Shown here: positions 52,856 through 61,523 of the stretch, piece after piece | Layout: the number at the start of each line of letters is the position of its first letter | Numbering within the stretch: the stretch's first letter is position 1 | Assembly: GCF_015751785.1 (NCBI RefSeq) | Contig: NZ_JADOTY010000001.1 | Span: forward strand, 2,914,001-2,978,000 | DNA: 64,000 nucleotides | Source of the DNA: Micromonospora vinacea | GTDB taxonomy: Bacteria; Actinomycetota; Actinomycetes; Mycobacteriales; Micromonosporaceae | Direction of reading: 5' to 3' | The notes under the pieces: model-generated | Database searches by the model: none | The model's input: the letters and a program-made list of their open reading frames with translations, nothing else | What the model was told of the DNA's origin: nothing | Made by a program: the position numbers and the translations under genes

Positions 52856-54295
52856 GTGGAGCCCGCACCCTTCTTCGTCGCCTCCCGCCCCGCCACCGGC
52901 GAGGGCGAGCTGACCGTCCACCACCCGTACGACGGCCGCCCGGTCGGGCGTACCACGGTTGCCACGCCCGACCAGGTCGACGCCGCCGTCGCCGCGGCGG
53001 CCGGCGTGGCCGCGCAGGCCGCGGCGCTGCCCGCGCACGCCCGCGCGGCGGCCCTCGACCACGTGTCCCGGCGGCTCGCCGAGCGCGCGGGCGAGATCGC
53101 CGCCCTGATCACCGCGGAGAACGGCAAGCCGCTCAAGTGGGCCCGCGCCGAGGTCGGGCGTGCGGTGTCGACCTTCCGCTGGGCCGCCGAGGAGGCCCGG
53201 CGCTTCTCCGGCGAGTTGCAACGACTCGACACCGACCCGGCCGCCGGCGGCCGGATCGCGCTGGTCCGGCGGGTGCCGAGAGGCCCGGTGCTGGGCATCA
53301 CGCCGTTCAACTTCCCGCTCAACCTGGTCGCCCACAAGGTGGCACCCGCCGTCGCCGTCGGCGCACCGATCATCGTCAAGCCCGCGCCCGCGACACCCCT
53401 GTCCGCGCTGCTGCTCGGTGAACTGCTGGCCGAGACCGACCTCCCGGCCGGGATGTTCTCGGTGCTGCCGCTGCCCAACGACCGCGCCGCCGACCTGGTC
53501 ACCGACCCCCGGCTGCCGGTGGTGTCGTTCACCGGCTCCGGGCCGGTCGGCGCGGCCATCCGTCGCGCCGCGCCGGAGAAACACGTGACGCTGGAGCTGG
53601 GCGGCAACGCCGCCGCGGTGCTCTGCGCGGACTGGACCACCGACGAGGACCTGGACTTCGCCGCACAGCGCATCGCGACGTTCGCCAACTACCAGGCCGG
53701 CCAGTCGTGCATCGCCGTCCAGCGGGTGTACGTGCACCACGCCCGGTACGCCGACTTCCTGCCCCGGCTGGTGGCGGCGGTGCGGGGCCTGCGTACCGGA
53801 GACCCGGCGTCCGACCTGACGGACGTCGGGCCGATGGTGTCCGAGGACGCGGCCCGCCGGGTCGAGACGTGGGTCGCCGAAGCCGTCTCCGCAGGTGGCA
53901 CCGTCGAGGTGGGCGGCCTCCGCGACGGCGCTACCTACCCCCCGACAGTCCTCACCGGCGTGCCGGCGAACGCCAAGGTCGTGGCCGAGGAGGTGTTCGG
54001 GCCGGTGCTGGTGGTCGCCCCGGTCGCCGACGACCAGGCCGCGTTCGCCGCCGTCAACGACTCGGCGTACGGCCTGCAGGCCGGCGTCTTCACCCGACGC
54101 CTGGACGTGGCCTTCGCCGCCGCCCGCGCGCTGGAGGTGGGCGGCGTGATCGTCGGTGACGTGCCGTCGTACCGCGCCGACCAGATGCCGTACGGCGGAG
54201 TGAAGGGCAGCGGCGTCGGCCGGGAAGGGCTGCGCAGCGCGATGGACGACTACACCGAGCCCCGGGTCATGGTGCTGACCGGCCTCGCGCTGTAA
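52856..54295 (+). CDS. Aldehyde dehydrogenase, likely succinate-semialdehyde or related
   Basis: 479 residues. ALDH motifs: TPFNFPLNLVAHKVAPAVAV, SFTGSGPVGAAI, LELGGNAAAVL and the nucleophile in YQAGQSCIAVQRVYV. This C-I-A-V-Q-R context is close to non-phosphorylating/lactaldehyde-type enzymes as well as to some semialdehyde dehydrogenases, so the substrate is uncertain. Its place next to gabT favours succinate semialdehyde to succinate, finishing putrescine breakdown. GTG 52856 is seven bases after TACTCT with no ribosome site (probably leaderless). Divergent from the other aldehyde dehydrogenase. Confidence 0.85.
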   Translation: MEPAPFFVASRPATGEGELTVHHPYDGRPVGRTTVATPDQVDAAVAAAAGVAAQAAALPAHARAAALDHVSRRLAERAGEIAALITAENGKPLKWARAEVGRAVSTFRWAAEEARRFSGELQRLDTDPAAGGRIALVRRVPRGPVLGITPFNFPLNLVAHKVAPAVAVGAPIIVKPAPATPLSALLLGELLAETDLPAGMFSVLPLPNDRAADLVTDPRLPVVSFTGSGPVGAAIRRAAPEKHVTLELGGNAAAVLCADWTTDEDLDFAAQRIATFANYQAGQSCIAVQRVYVHHARYADFLPRLVAAVRGLRTGDPASDLTDVGPMVSEDAARRVETWVAEAVSAGGTVEVGGLRDGATYPPTVLTGVPANAKVVAEEVFGPVLVVAPVADDQAAFAAVNDSAYGLQAGVFTRRLDVAFAAARALEVGGVIVGDVPSYRADQMPYGGVKGSGVGREGLRSAMDDYTEPRVMVLTGLAL

Positions 54296-54313
54296 GCCGG
54301 CAACGCGGCCGGG

Positions 54314-55555
54314 TCAGTCGGCCTGCCAGGTGCCGTCGTCGCGAACCCGGGCGGGGGCGCGGCCGAGCAGGAGGGTGGTCAGCGCGGCGTCGATGGTGTC
54401 GCCGAGGAACCACTCGCCGGCCTGGTCGAGCGCGAACACCCGACCACGTTCGTCCACCGCCAGGATGCTGTCCTGCTGCTCGGTGCCGATCGGAAAGAGA
54501 CGTACGCCGAGCACCGCGCCGAAGTCCGCGAGGGTGTCGGCGGTGTGCGCGATGGTGTGCGGACGGATGTCGAAACGGGAGATCCACACCTGCTCGCCCC
54601 GGCCGCGGCGCGCGCCGACCAGGCTGGGGAACGCGGTGAGCGCCTCCACGGCGGCGGGAAAGACCTCGTGCTGGTGGTTGCGCCCCGGCACCGACGTGAC
54701 GTCCCGTACGGCGGCGGCGGCCATGATCTGATCCCCGATGTGTGGTCGCCAGCCAGCCGCGACCAGCGCGTTCGCCACCTCCGCCGGGAACCGCCCAGGG
54801 TCGGGGTCGGGTGCCTCCGGCGCGAGCCAGGTCTCGCTGTAGGCGCGAGCAGACTCCGGCAGGACGTTCGCCCGCACCAGGAAGTCGATGCACGAGTCGC
54901 AGGGCCGCTCGGCGGGCCCACCGGCGGGATCACCCGGCTCACGGATCCGGAAGATCTCGAAGCGGGCGCCCTCCAGCAGCGCCGCCGCCTCGGCCCGCCC
55001 CATCGGCGCGATGCCCTCGGCGGCGCGGCGGTGGTCGTACTCGTGCAGGACGTCGGAGACCACGATCAGCTCGGCGTGCGCCGCCCCGCCGCGAACCAGC
55101 TCGCCGGGAGGCAACTGGCGCAGATAGTCACTCACCAGCGGGTGGTGGTTGAGCGGCACGTCGGCCTTCGTGCCCTGAGCCGTCCAGATCCGCCCGTCGA
55201 TGGTCAGGTGCGCGGCGGTGTTCGGGGTGGCGCCACGGTGGATCTCCCGAACCAGCAGGCTCGACGGATCGACAGTGCGGGGAGCGGTCGGCCCCGAGGG
55301 TTGGCTACGCCGGTACAGCTCCGCCACCACAGTGCTCGGCACTCGGGGCCAGGTCGTGACAGTGCCGGTCTGCTTGTCGATGACTGTCGTCGGCAGGTCA
55401 CCCGGCACCGTGCGCACCTCGGTGGGCACGACGGACGTGATGACCCAACCCAGGTCGAACTCGTCGACCATCGGGGTGCACTCGTGGCCGAGGCGCTGCG
55501 AGTCACGCCGGGCCCACGTGGCCGCGAGCTGCTCGGCCTGTTGACGGTCGATCAC
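54314..55555 (-). CDS. Imm35-like / YwqJ-type deaminase / SUKH-3 three-domain protein
   Basis: 413 residues. An N-terminal about 85-residue domain resembles YrhB/Imm35. The middle (about 100-235) is a YwqJ-type deaminase fold with intact zinc motifs H160-A-E162 and P-C219-x-x-C222. The C-terminal about 150 residues are SUKH-3 (VWISRFDIRPHTIAHTADTL, LFPIGTEQQDSILAVDERGR, GEWFLGDTIDAALTTLLLG). Imm35 and SUKH are immunity folds of polymorphic toxin systems, while YwqJ deaminases occur as toxins, so this may be a pleiotropic immunity factor or a self-contained pair. GTG 55555 is six bases from TAGTTT (leaderless). It faces the toxin operon. Confidence 0.8.
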   Translation of the reverse strand: MIDRQQAEQLAATWARRDSQRLGHECTPMVDEFDLGWVITSVVPTEVRTVPGDLPTTVIDKQTGTVTTWPRVPSTVVAELYRRSQPSGPTAPRTVDPSSLLVREIHRGATPNTAAHLTIDGRIWTAQGTKADVPLNHHPLVSDYLRQLPPGELVRGGAAHAELIVVSDVLHEYDHRRAAEGIAPMGRAEAAALLEGARFEIFRIREPGDPAGGPAERPCDSCIDFLVRANVLPESARAYSETWLAPEAPDPDPGRFPAEVANALVAAGWRPHIGDQIMAAAAVRDVTSVPGRNHQHEVFPAAVEALTAFPSLVGARRGRGEQVWISRFDIRPHTIAHTADTLADFGAVLGVRLFPIGTEQQDSILAVDERGRVFALDQAGEWFLGDTIDAALTTLLLGRAPARVRDDGTWQAD

Positions 55556-55634
55556 ACGTTGAAACTACCGGACTACACGGATCGATGGCGGCCGGTATTG
55601 TTTCGCTCTACCGACGGTGACGGGAGGGGCGGCG

Positions 55635-56057
55635 GTGGACGAACAGGCGGACCGGGGCGTCAATCGCGAGCTACGGGCCCGATTCGACGACGTGTACGGT
55701 CAATACCAGCAGCTCAGATCCGGTTTGGACACCCTCCAGACGCGACTCGCCGCACTACGGGTGACGCGCCGGTCGGCCGACGGACAGGTGACGGCGACAG
55801 TGGGCGCGCAGGGCCAGTTGATCGAGGTCGAGCTGACGTCGGCCATCTACCGGGACCGCGACGCCGAGGCGCTCGGCCGAAAGGTCACCGAAACGATCCG
55901 GGCCGCCGCGACCGCCGCCGCCGACGCCACCCGCGACCTCGTCGCCGAGAGCATGCCGGCCGGCTCCGGGGCCACGGACTTCCTCAAGACCGGTGATTAC
56001 GCGGCGCTGCTCGGTCGCGCCGACGCCGTCCTCGGCAAAGGTGAGGCGAAGGCATGA
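55635..56057 (+). CDS. YbaB/EbfC-like DNA-binding or secretion-associated protein
   Basis: 140 residues from GTG 55635, with GGGAGGGG six bases ahead. An N-terminal helix ([20 protein letters not shown]) is followed by a small sheet ([18 protein letters not shown]) and a second long helix, the YbaB arrangement. Such genes often precede WXG100-like genes in actinobacterial toxin loci, where they may act as chaperone or regulator rather than nucleoid protein. Overlaps the next gene by 4 bases. Confidence 0.8.
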   Translation: MDEQADRGVNRELRARFDDVYGQYQQLRSGLDTLQTRLAALRVTRRSADGQVTATVGAQGQLIEVELTSAIYRDRDAEALGRKVTETIRAAATAAADATRDLVAESMPAGSGATDFLKTGDYAALLGRADAVLGKGEAKA

Positions 56058-56386
56058 CCGACGGGCAGCTCTGGCTTGATCCGACCAGGGCCCGCCGGGG
56101 CGGTGCCGACCTGGCGCTCGCCGGCGAGGCCGTGACGGCCCGGCGTGCGGCGGAGGGCGGCACGATCGAGGCCGCCAGCGGTGCCCGGCCCTGGGGCCGC
56201 GACGACATCGGCGCCGCCTTCGAGCGCAACTACCGCGGGTTCGAGCAGACCGTTCTGCGAGCCTGGGCCGGTGTCGGGCACCGGCTCACCGAGCTGGGCA
56301 GCGACGTGGTCGAGGCGGTCGACGCGAGCGTGCAGACCGACGGGGCCAGCGCCGCCCGGGTCGGTCGGGCAGCCGACCGGCGCTGA
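56054..56386 (+). CDS. WXG100-like (ESX/EsxA-type) small helical protein
   Basis: 110 residues, mostly two helices. ATGA overlap with the YbaB-like gene and 14 bases before the giant toxin gene. The sequence [16 protein letters not shown] stands where WXG100 proteins have their turn, and [20 protein letters not shown] forms the second helix. Probably a partner that guides the CpnT-like protein to a type VII secretion machine encoded elsewhere; no Esx core genes lie in the window. Confidence 0.72.
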   Translation: MTDGQLWLDPTRARRGGADLALAGEAVTARRAAEGGTIEAASGARPWGRDDIGAAFERNYRGFEQTVLRAWAGVGHRLTELGSDVVEAVDASVQTDGASAARVGRAADRR

Positions 56387-56400
56387 CGGCCGACGATCCG

Positions 56401-59400
56401 ATGAGCGTGCTGCCGAGCCCCATCCCGCACCCCCTGGACTACGCGCCGTGGGACGTGCCCGGCTGGATCTACGAGGCCCTCGACTGGGTGGTCGGCGTGC
56501 AGTGGCCGGAGGGCAACGAACGGGCCGTCTGGGACGTCGCCGACCAGTGGTACGCGGTCGCCTCCGTGCTCGCCGGGCCGCACGCCGACGCCGCCACGGC
56601 CGCCGCCGAGGTGCACAACGGGTACGGCGGTGTCGGGGCGGTCGACGCGGCGTTCGAGGCGGCCTGGCGGAGGATCGCCGAGGGCACCGACGCCCCGCTG
56701 CCCGTGCTGCTCGCCGTCACGGCCGACCTGGGCCGACTGGTCGAGGAGTGCGGTTGCGACATCGAGGGCGCCAAGCTGGAAGTCTGGATCGAGCTGGGCA
56801 TCCTGGTCATCGAGTTGCTCACCGTGGCGGTGGCGGCGGTGCTGACCGCCGGGGCGGCAACCCCGGCGGCCGGCGCGGCGATCACCGCGACCCGGCTGCT
56901 GGTTCAACAGATCTTCAAACGGCTGATGGGCCAACTGGCCAGCAAGTCCCTCAAACACGGGCTCAAGGAAGCCGGCGAGCGGGCCGCCAAGGAGGTCGCC
57001 CGAGGTGGTGCACGCGGGCTCGCCAAGCGGGCCGCCCGGGGAGGGTTGGAGGAGGCCACCGAGGAGGCCGGGGTCACCCTGGCCACCCAGGCGTACCAGA
57101 ACTCCACCGGGCGGGCCCACGGCCTGGACCTGACCGATCTCGGCGCCTCGGCGGTCGGCGGGCTGGCCGGCGGGGCGGTGGCACCGCTGGCTGGCCTGGG
57201 CCGGCACGCGACCGGGCGAGCGGCGAAGGTCGGCGAACACCTGGGGCGGGAGATGACCGGCGAGGTGCTCGCCGAGAGCGCCGCCAGCCTGGCCACCGGT
57301 CAGGGCCTGACCTCGATGGAGGACGTGGCACGCGCCGCCGCGTCCGGTGCCACCGGTTCGGCGACCGGCCAGACCGACCACGCGCTACGCGCCCGGCTCG
57401 ACGCGCAGGCCAACGCCCTCGCCGGAGCGTCGTACGCGGGTCCGTCCCTTCCGTCCGTGCTGCCCGTCGCGGGGGACGCGGCCGCGTCTTCTGCCCTCGG
57501 GGTTCCGTCTGCGGCGGTTTCGTCCGCAGCGGGGTCTGCCTCTGTGGAGGCTGTCGGTGGCGTGGCCTCGGGCGTCCCGATGACGTCCGGGGGCGTTCCG
57601 GTACAGGCGACGACGGCCGTCGCCGCGTCGACGCCGGACCAGTTGGCTGCGCCGACGGCACCGGGCATCGAGCAGTCACGGGGAGCCGGGCTGGCGTCTC
57701 CGGTCGCGGCAGACGTCGACACGTCGTCACCGACACCGGTTGGCGCACTGTCCGGTGTGGACGTCGAGGGCCGTTCCGTCGGCGCGTCCGAGCTGACCTC
57801 GTCGACGGACGGACAGCTCGGGGAAACTGCGGGCATACCGCACCAGGTCACGGCCGACCCGACGCTCTCGACGGCAGGTGCTGATCCGACGACATCGGCG
57901 GTGGGTGCCGGTCCGGCCACGTCAGCGGTGGGTGCTGATCCGGCCACGTCGGCGGTGGGTGCTGGTCCGAGGCTTTCGTCGGTGGCCGCGCCGGTGGCCG
58001 GTCCCCTCGAATCGGGCGGCGGACCGGCTGCCACCGGTGTGCCGTCGGCCCAGCCCGGCAGCTCACCGCACGTCACCAACCCGGGACCGACCGCCTGGTC
58101 CCCGGCGACCGGACCAGCCACACCGACGATCACCCCCGGCCCGGCGGCGCCGGTCACCTTCGGCGTCCCGACCACCACCAACGGCCCGCTGCCGGTCGCC
58201 TCCACCCCGCCGGTGGTGGGGCGGTTCGCCGTGCCGTCGCGTGCTCCGACGCGGGAGACGCCCGCACCGGTGCGCGCGCCCGACCATCCGGCCCGGGGAA
58301 GGGCGTCGATCCCCGTCGACGTGGCCGCGTTCGGGGCACCGCCGGTGCGCGAGCCCGAGACCAACGACTCGTACGCGGCGCAGTGGGCCGCCGCCGCGGA
58401 AGCCGCCGAGCGGCGGCGCTACCAGGACCACTACGAGTCGCTGCGCATCGGGTTCGAAAACAACCGCAGGCAGGCCGAGGCCACCCGACTGCGCACCCGT
58501 GCCGTGGAACACGATCGCCGAGCCGTCGAGTACGCCACCTACGCCCGGCAGCTGCACCAGGCCGGCAACCGGCAGTGGGCTGACGGCTGGCAGCGCGCCG
58601 CGAACGAGGAATCCCGGGCGTACTCCGAATGGCGTGACCTGGCAGACGCGGTGCTGGCCGGCAGCACTGCCCCGCCGGTCGTGGACATCAGCGCCACCTT
58701 CGAACACGCCAACCGGGACGTGGGCGCGCTCGCGCTCGGCGCTGTGGAAACCGCCGGCCCGTCCAGGCTCACCGGCGACGACGATCCGCCGCCGATCGAC
58801 GACTCCCGGCCGTACGGGCAGCCCGGCGGGCTCCGGCCACCGCTCGCCCTGCACCAGGTCGACGTCGAACGGCAGATGCCCCGCGAGCCGGACGGCGCCG
58901 TCACCCGCACCGCCGACCCCCGACAGGGCGGCTGGTTCGGGCTCCTCAACGACGGCGGGCCGGCGGCCGACGCCACCCGGGGCATCAACTGCCTGGACTG
59001 CACGCTGTCGCTGTTCGAGACGTGGGTGCACGGGCGCCCCCGCGTGTCAGCGCCACGTACCTTCGACGGTTACCTGGACGGTGACATCCGGCGCCCCATC
59101 CGAGGTGAGGCCGGCGGCCCGGGCCGGGTCGAGGACGTGACGGGCGGACGCTTCCAGCAACTCCTCGCCCCCGGTCAACCTAAGAACGCCGCGCAGGCTC
59201 AGCAGGCCGCCGACCGGGGCTACCGCAACCTGCACGACCAACTGCTGCTGGGCGGCCACGGCAGCTACTCGTTCCTGGTCACCGAGTGGGCGCACGGTGG
59301 ATCCCACGCCTGGGTGGCACTCAACCAGAACGGCACGGTGCTCTACGTGGACCCGCAGAACGGCGTGGTCCGCGATCGGCCGCTCTACCCCAACGTGGTC

Positions 59401-60348
59401 GGCATCGACGCACTGGTGTTGAGCGGGGACGGCCGGCCGATGCCCCTCGGCGGGCTGCCCCGGGGCCGGTTCAGCGAGCGACCCGACCTGCCGGATCACC
59501 CGCCGACGCACGACGAGGGCGGCCACGGCGACCCGTACATCAACCGGATGTACCTGCTCCTCGACGGCCCGGGATCGGCCCCTGACGCCGATGGCGGGCA
59601 GAACCGAGTCCAGGCCGGGGAGGAGATTGCGGCCGAAATGCGGGGCGACCGCGGCTGGCAGGCTGCCGGTCCGCTGTTGCCTGCGGATGAATCTGGCCGG
59701 CAGCTGAACCCGATGGATTGCGAGTTCCTCGGCATCACACCCGATGCCGTCCTGGCCTGGGCCGAAAGGTCGGCGCCTCTTGGAGTTACCCGGGAGCAGT
59801 TCGCACGGATGACGGCCGATCTCCTCGATGCGCTGCGGGAGGATGGCCTTGACCTGTCAACTGTCGACATTCGGCTTCAAGGCTCATCGGCTCGCTTTTT
59901 CTCGGGTCCCCACAAGCAAATGCCGACGGAGTCCGAGTTGATCGACAACCCGGAGGCGTTTGCGCGTCTGCAGAGCTGGTCGCAGGGGGCGCCGCTGCCA
60001 CTGCGTAGGCCGTTCGACTCCATGTACAGACTGGGCCTGGAAGAGCCGAGTGACTACGACTTCCAAATCTCCTCGGATGAGATGGTGGAGCGGGCTCAGC
60101 GACACGCGGCCGAGAAATATCCTGGCCTTCGTGTCGTCAACGCTAGGTACGGGTTCGTGACGAAGAAAGTGGCGCGAGAGTGCTTCCCTCGTTTGTTCGA
60201 TTGGGCGGAACGGCACGCCCGTGATCTGGGCCGCGACGTGGTACCGGCAATTTTTCCTGGGTCCGGTCCGCCGGATCGAGCCGGAACCGGAGTGTCGTCC
60301 CACTTCCAAGATTCGGACTGGATTGTTGGGGAACCGAATGTCAGCTAG
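56401..60348 (+). CDS. CpnT-like polymorphic toxin with papain-fold glutamine deamidase and nucleotidyltransferase-like tip
   Basis: 1315 residues. N-terminal CpnT-like/WXG100 domain (about 1-190, with a hydrophobic stretch near 135-170), an Ala/Gly-rich helical region to about 340, then a Ser/Thr/Pro/Ala linker (about 350-640) with four 9-residue repeats. A coiled coil (about 655-760) follows. The papain-fold deamidase domain is about 855-1010, with probable triad C864 (GINCLDC), H969 (SHAWVA) and D984 (YVDPQ). The last 200 residues are nucleotidyltransferase-like: GSS at 1161-1163 and SDYD at 1217-1220. G+C and codon use drop after about 59.6 kb, as expected for an exchanged toxin tip. The 3' end overlaps the next gene. 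Confidence 0.82.
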   Translation: MSVLPSPIPHPLDYAPWDVPGWIYEALDWVVGVQWPEGNERAVWDVADQWYAVASVLAGPHADAATAAAEVHNGYGGVGAVDAAFEAAWRRIAEGTDAPLPVLLAVTADLGRLVEECGCDIEGAKLEVWIELGILVIELLTVAVAAVLTAGAATPAAGAAITATRLLVQQIFKRLMGQLASKSLKHGLKEAGERAAKEVARGGARGLAKRAARGGLEEATEEAGVTLATQAYQNSTGRAHGLDLTDLGASAVGGLAGGAVAPLAGLGRHATGRAAKVGEHLGREMTGEVLAESAASLATGQGLTSMEDVARAAASGATGSATGQTDHALRARLDAQANALAGASYAGPSLPSVLPVAGDAAASSALGVPSAAVSSAAGSASVEAVGGVASGVPMTSGGVPVQATTAVAASTPDQLAAPTAPGIEQSRGAGLASPVAADVDTSSPTPVGALSGVDVEGRSVGASELTSSTDGQLGETAGIPHQVTADPTLSTAGADPTTSAVGAGPATSAVGADPATSAVGAGPRLSSVAAPVAGPLESGGGPAATGVPSAQPGSSPHVTNPGPTAWSPATGPATPTITPGPAAPVTFGVPTTTNGPLPVASTPPVVGRFAVPSRAPTRETPAPVRAPDHPARGRASIPVDVAAFGAPPVREPETNDSYAAQWAAAAEAAERRRYQDHYESLRIGFENNRRQAEATRLRTRAVEHDRRAVEYATYARQLHQAGNRQWADGWQRAANEESRAYSEWRDLADAVLAGSTAPPVVDISATFEHANRDVGALALGAVETAGPSRLTGDDDPPPIDDSRPYGQPGGLRPPLALHQVDVERQMPREPDGAVTRTADPRQGGWFGLLNDGGPAADATRGINCLDCTLSLFETWVHGRPRVSAPRTFDGYLDGDIRRPIRGEAGGPGRVEDVTGGRFQQLLAPGQPKNAAQAQQAADRGYRNLHDQLLLGGHGSYSFLVTEWAHGGSHAWVALNQNGTVLYVDPQNGVVRDRPLYPNVVGIDALVLSGDGRPMPLGGLPRGRFSERPDLPDHPPTHDEGGHGDPYINRMYLLLDGPGSAPDADGGQNRVQAGEEIAAEMRGDRGWQAAGPLLPADESGRQLNPMDCEFLGITPDAVLAWAERSAPLGVTREQFARMTADLLDALREDGLDLSTVDIRLQGSSARFFSGPHKQMPTESELIDNPEAFARLQSWSQGAPLPLRRPFDSMYRLGLEEPSDYDFQISSDEMVERAQRHAAEKYPGLRVVNARYGFVTKKVARECFPRLFDWAERHARDLGRDVVPAIFPGSGPPDRAGTGVSSHFQDSDWIVGEPNVS
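57877..57984 (+). repeat. Four 27-bp tandem repeats inside the toxin linker
   Basis: Four in-frame copies encode GADPTTSAV, GAGPATSAV, GADPATSAV and GAGPRLSSV (57877, 57904, 57931, 57958). They lie in the flexible linker and probably set its length. Confidence 0.85.
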
Positions 60349-60658
60349 TTGGGTAATTGATCTACAGGGGCAGATGGATCGGGCCACATTGGGTCGTCTG
60401 CGGGCAGTGCTCGGCCTGAGTGAGGCCGGGCGTCTGGGTGACGACTGGGACGAGTTGTTCGGCGAGGTCAAACGGACAATCGCAGGAGTATCTGCGAACG
60501 TTGGCCTCTGGCGCGACGTGGACAGCCGAGGATGGCGCCTCGACATCGACCTGCTGGCGGAGTCGGGCGACTCGGACGCGCAGGGCCTGTTGGCTGCGGT
60601 CCGGGCGGAGGTCGAAGCGGCGGGCGTACAGGTCGCCTCGATCGCGAGTCGCCGATAG
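60338..60658 (+). CDS. Probable cognate immunity protein of the toxin
   Basis: 106 residues from ATG 60338, which overlaps the toxin's last 11 bases and has TTGGGGA just upstream. A soluble, acidic alpha/beta protein (WVIDLQGQMDRATLGRLRAV, then GWRLDIDLLAESGD). No known family recognised. The overlap with the toxin 3' end, size, acidity and matching lower G+C are what one expects of a cognate immunity gene. Earlier starts in the open frame lie inside the toxin and are unlikely. Confidence 0.7.
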   Translation: MSASWVIDLQGQMDRATLGRLRAVLGLSEAGRLGDDWDELFGEVKRTIAGVSANVGLWRDVDSRGWRLDIDLLAESGDSDAQGLLAAVRAEVEAAGVQVASIASRR

Positions 60659-60711
60659 GTATCAAAGTCGACGCAGATTCGGGTGTGCCCCCGGGATTGG
60701 TGACGAATCAG

Positions 60712-61041
60712 ATGGGCCGCAAGCTGACCTACTACGTGATCTACCGGAATGATGAGAGGACCGGAGGTCCGGCCGGACTCTTCGTAATGGACGTAGGCGC
60801 AGGTAACGCCATCCTCTGGGATCACCGCAGCGGGCACTGGGCCTTCGATCCAGCTCTGGTGGTGCGCTTTGTCGACGACTATCGCAACCTCGACCGCTAC
60901 GAAACTGTTGATCGAGCTACGGCCGAGAGAGTGGCCGAGACCGTCAGCGGGGGTACCGCGCTGCCCGACGAGGATGGCATTCGAGCCATGTTCCCGCCTG
61001 GTGCCAGCGCCAGTGGCCCGCAGTCATCCGGTCGGCAGTGA
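60712..61041 (+). CDS. Small soluble protein, possible second immunity gene
   Basis: 109 residues from ATG 60712 (GTG 60700 or 60685 possible). An N-terminal strand-rich part (KLTYYVIYRNDERTGGPAGL, WDHRSGHWAFDPALVVRFVD) is followed by a helix and a disordered Ser/Gly tail. 53 bases after the immunity gene. No family known to me. Its place at the end of a toxin operon suggests a spare immunity gene, which is inference only. Confidence 0.6.
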   Translation: MGRKLTYYVIYRNDERTGGPAGLFVMDVGAGNAILWDHRSGHWAFDPALVVRFVDDYRNLDRYETVDRATAERVAETVSGGTALPDEDGIRAMFPPGASASGPQSSGRQ

Positions 61042-61159
61042 TCCGGCAGCGGACGTTCGTCATGTTCGAGGAGCAGCTTCGCGCGGCCGGTGATCCGGGC
61101 GCGGACCCCCGACATAGCGAGAGCGGCGTAGGCGTGCTTCGCCGATGGAGGGATGGCCG

Positions 61160-61456
61160 GTGACGACCGAAGGGCTGGACGCTCGGTTGGTACGGGCGCA
61201 GGTGCGGTACGAGCAGGCGGTCTTCGGTGGCGACGCGAAGTCGTTGGACGAGGCGGGCCGAATAAGATCGACACATGGCGAAATCCGGTACGCAGAGTGT
61301 CAGGTCCGCTGTCTGGGCCTGGCCGGTTGGCATTTTGATCGGCCTGGCGATCGGCATTCCCGTGTTCGGTGCGAAGGGTGGCGTCGCCTTCGGAGTCGCC
61401 CTCGGCATCGCCTTCGCGCTCGGCCTGGGTGCGATCAGGGGCCGGGCCGACGGTGA
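61160..61456 (+). pseudogene. Possible truncated gene
   Basis: GTG 61160 has an excellent GGAGGG seven bases ahead and about 34 plausible codons (TTEGLDARLVRAQVRYEQAV and on to EAGR). After about 61262 the frame turns Arg-rich and overlaps the next gene's coding frame, as if the real 3' part had been lost. A minus-strand stretch at about 61050-61140 also looks like a protein fragment. Probably debris at the edge of the toxin locus. Confidence 0.35.
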
Positions 61457-61523
61457 CAGTGCCCGGGGTGGCCCGGATGACAGGGCCGCCGGGGATGGCG
61501 CCGGCGCCCCGGGCCGAGGGTGA
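61275..61523 (+). CDS. Small membrane protein
   Basis: 82 residues from ATG 61275. Two close membrane segments (WAWPVGILIGLAIGIPVFGA and VAFGVALGIAFALGLGAI) are followed by a polar Gly/Asp/Arg tail. TAAGAT is six bases before the ATG and there is no ribosome site, so it is probably leaderless. The 3' end abuts the endonuclease V gene. Function unknown. Confidence 0.6.
   Translation: MAKSGTQSVRSAVWAWPVGILIGLAIGIPVFGAKGGVAFGVALGIAFALGLGAIRGRADGDSARGGPDDRAAGDGAGAPGRG

Noticed and set aside
56401..60348. Complete type VII secretion locus
   Set aside because: Only substrate-type genes are present; no EccC ATPase, EccD membrane protein or mycosin in the window.
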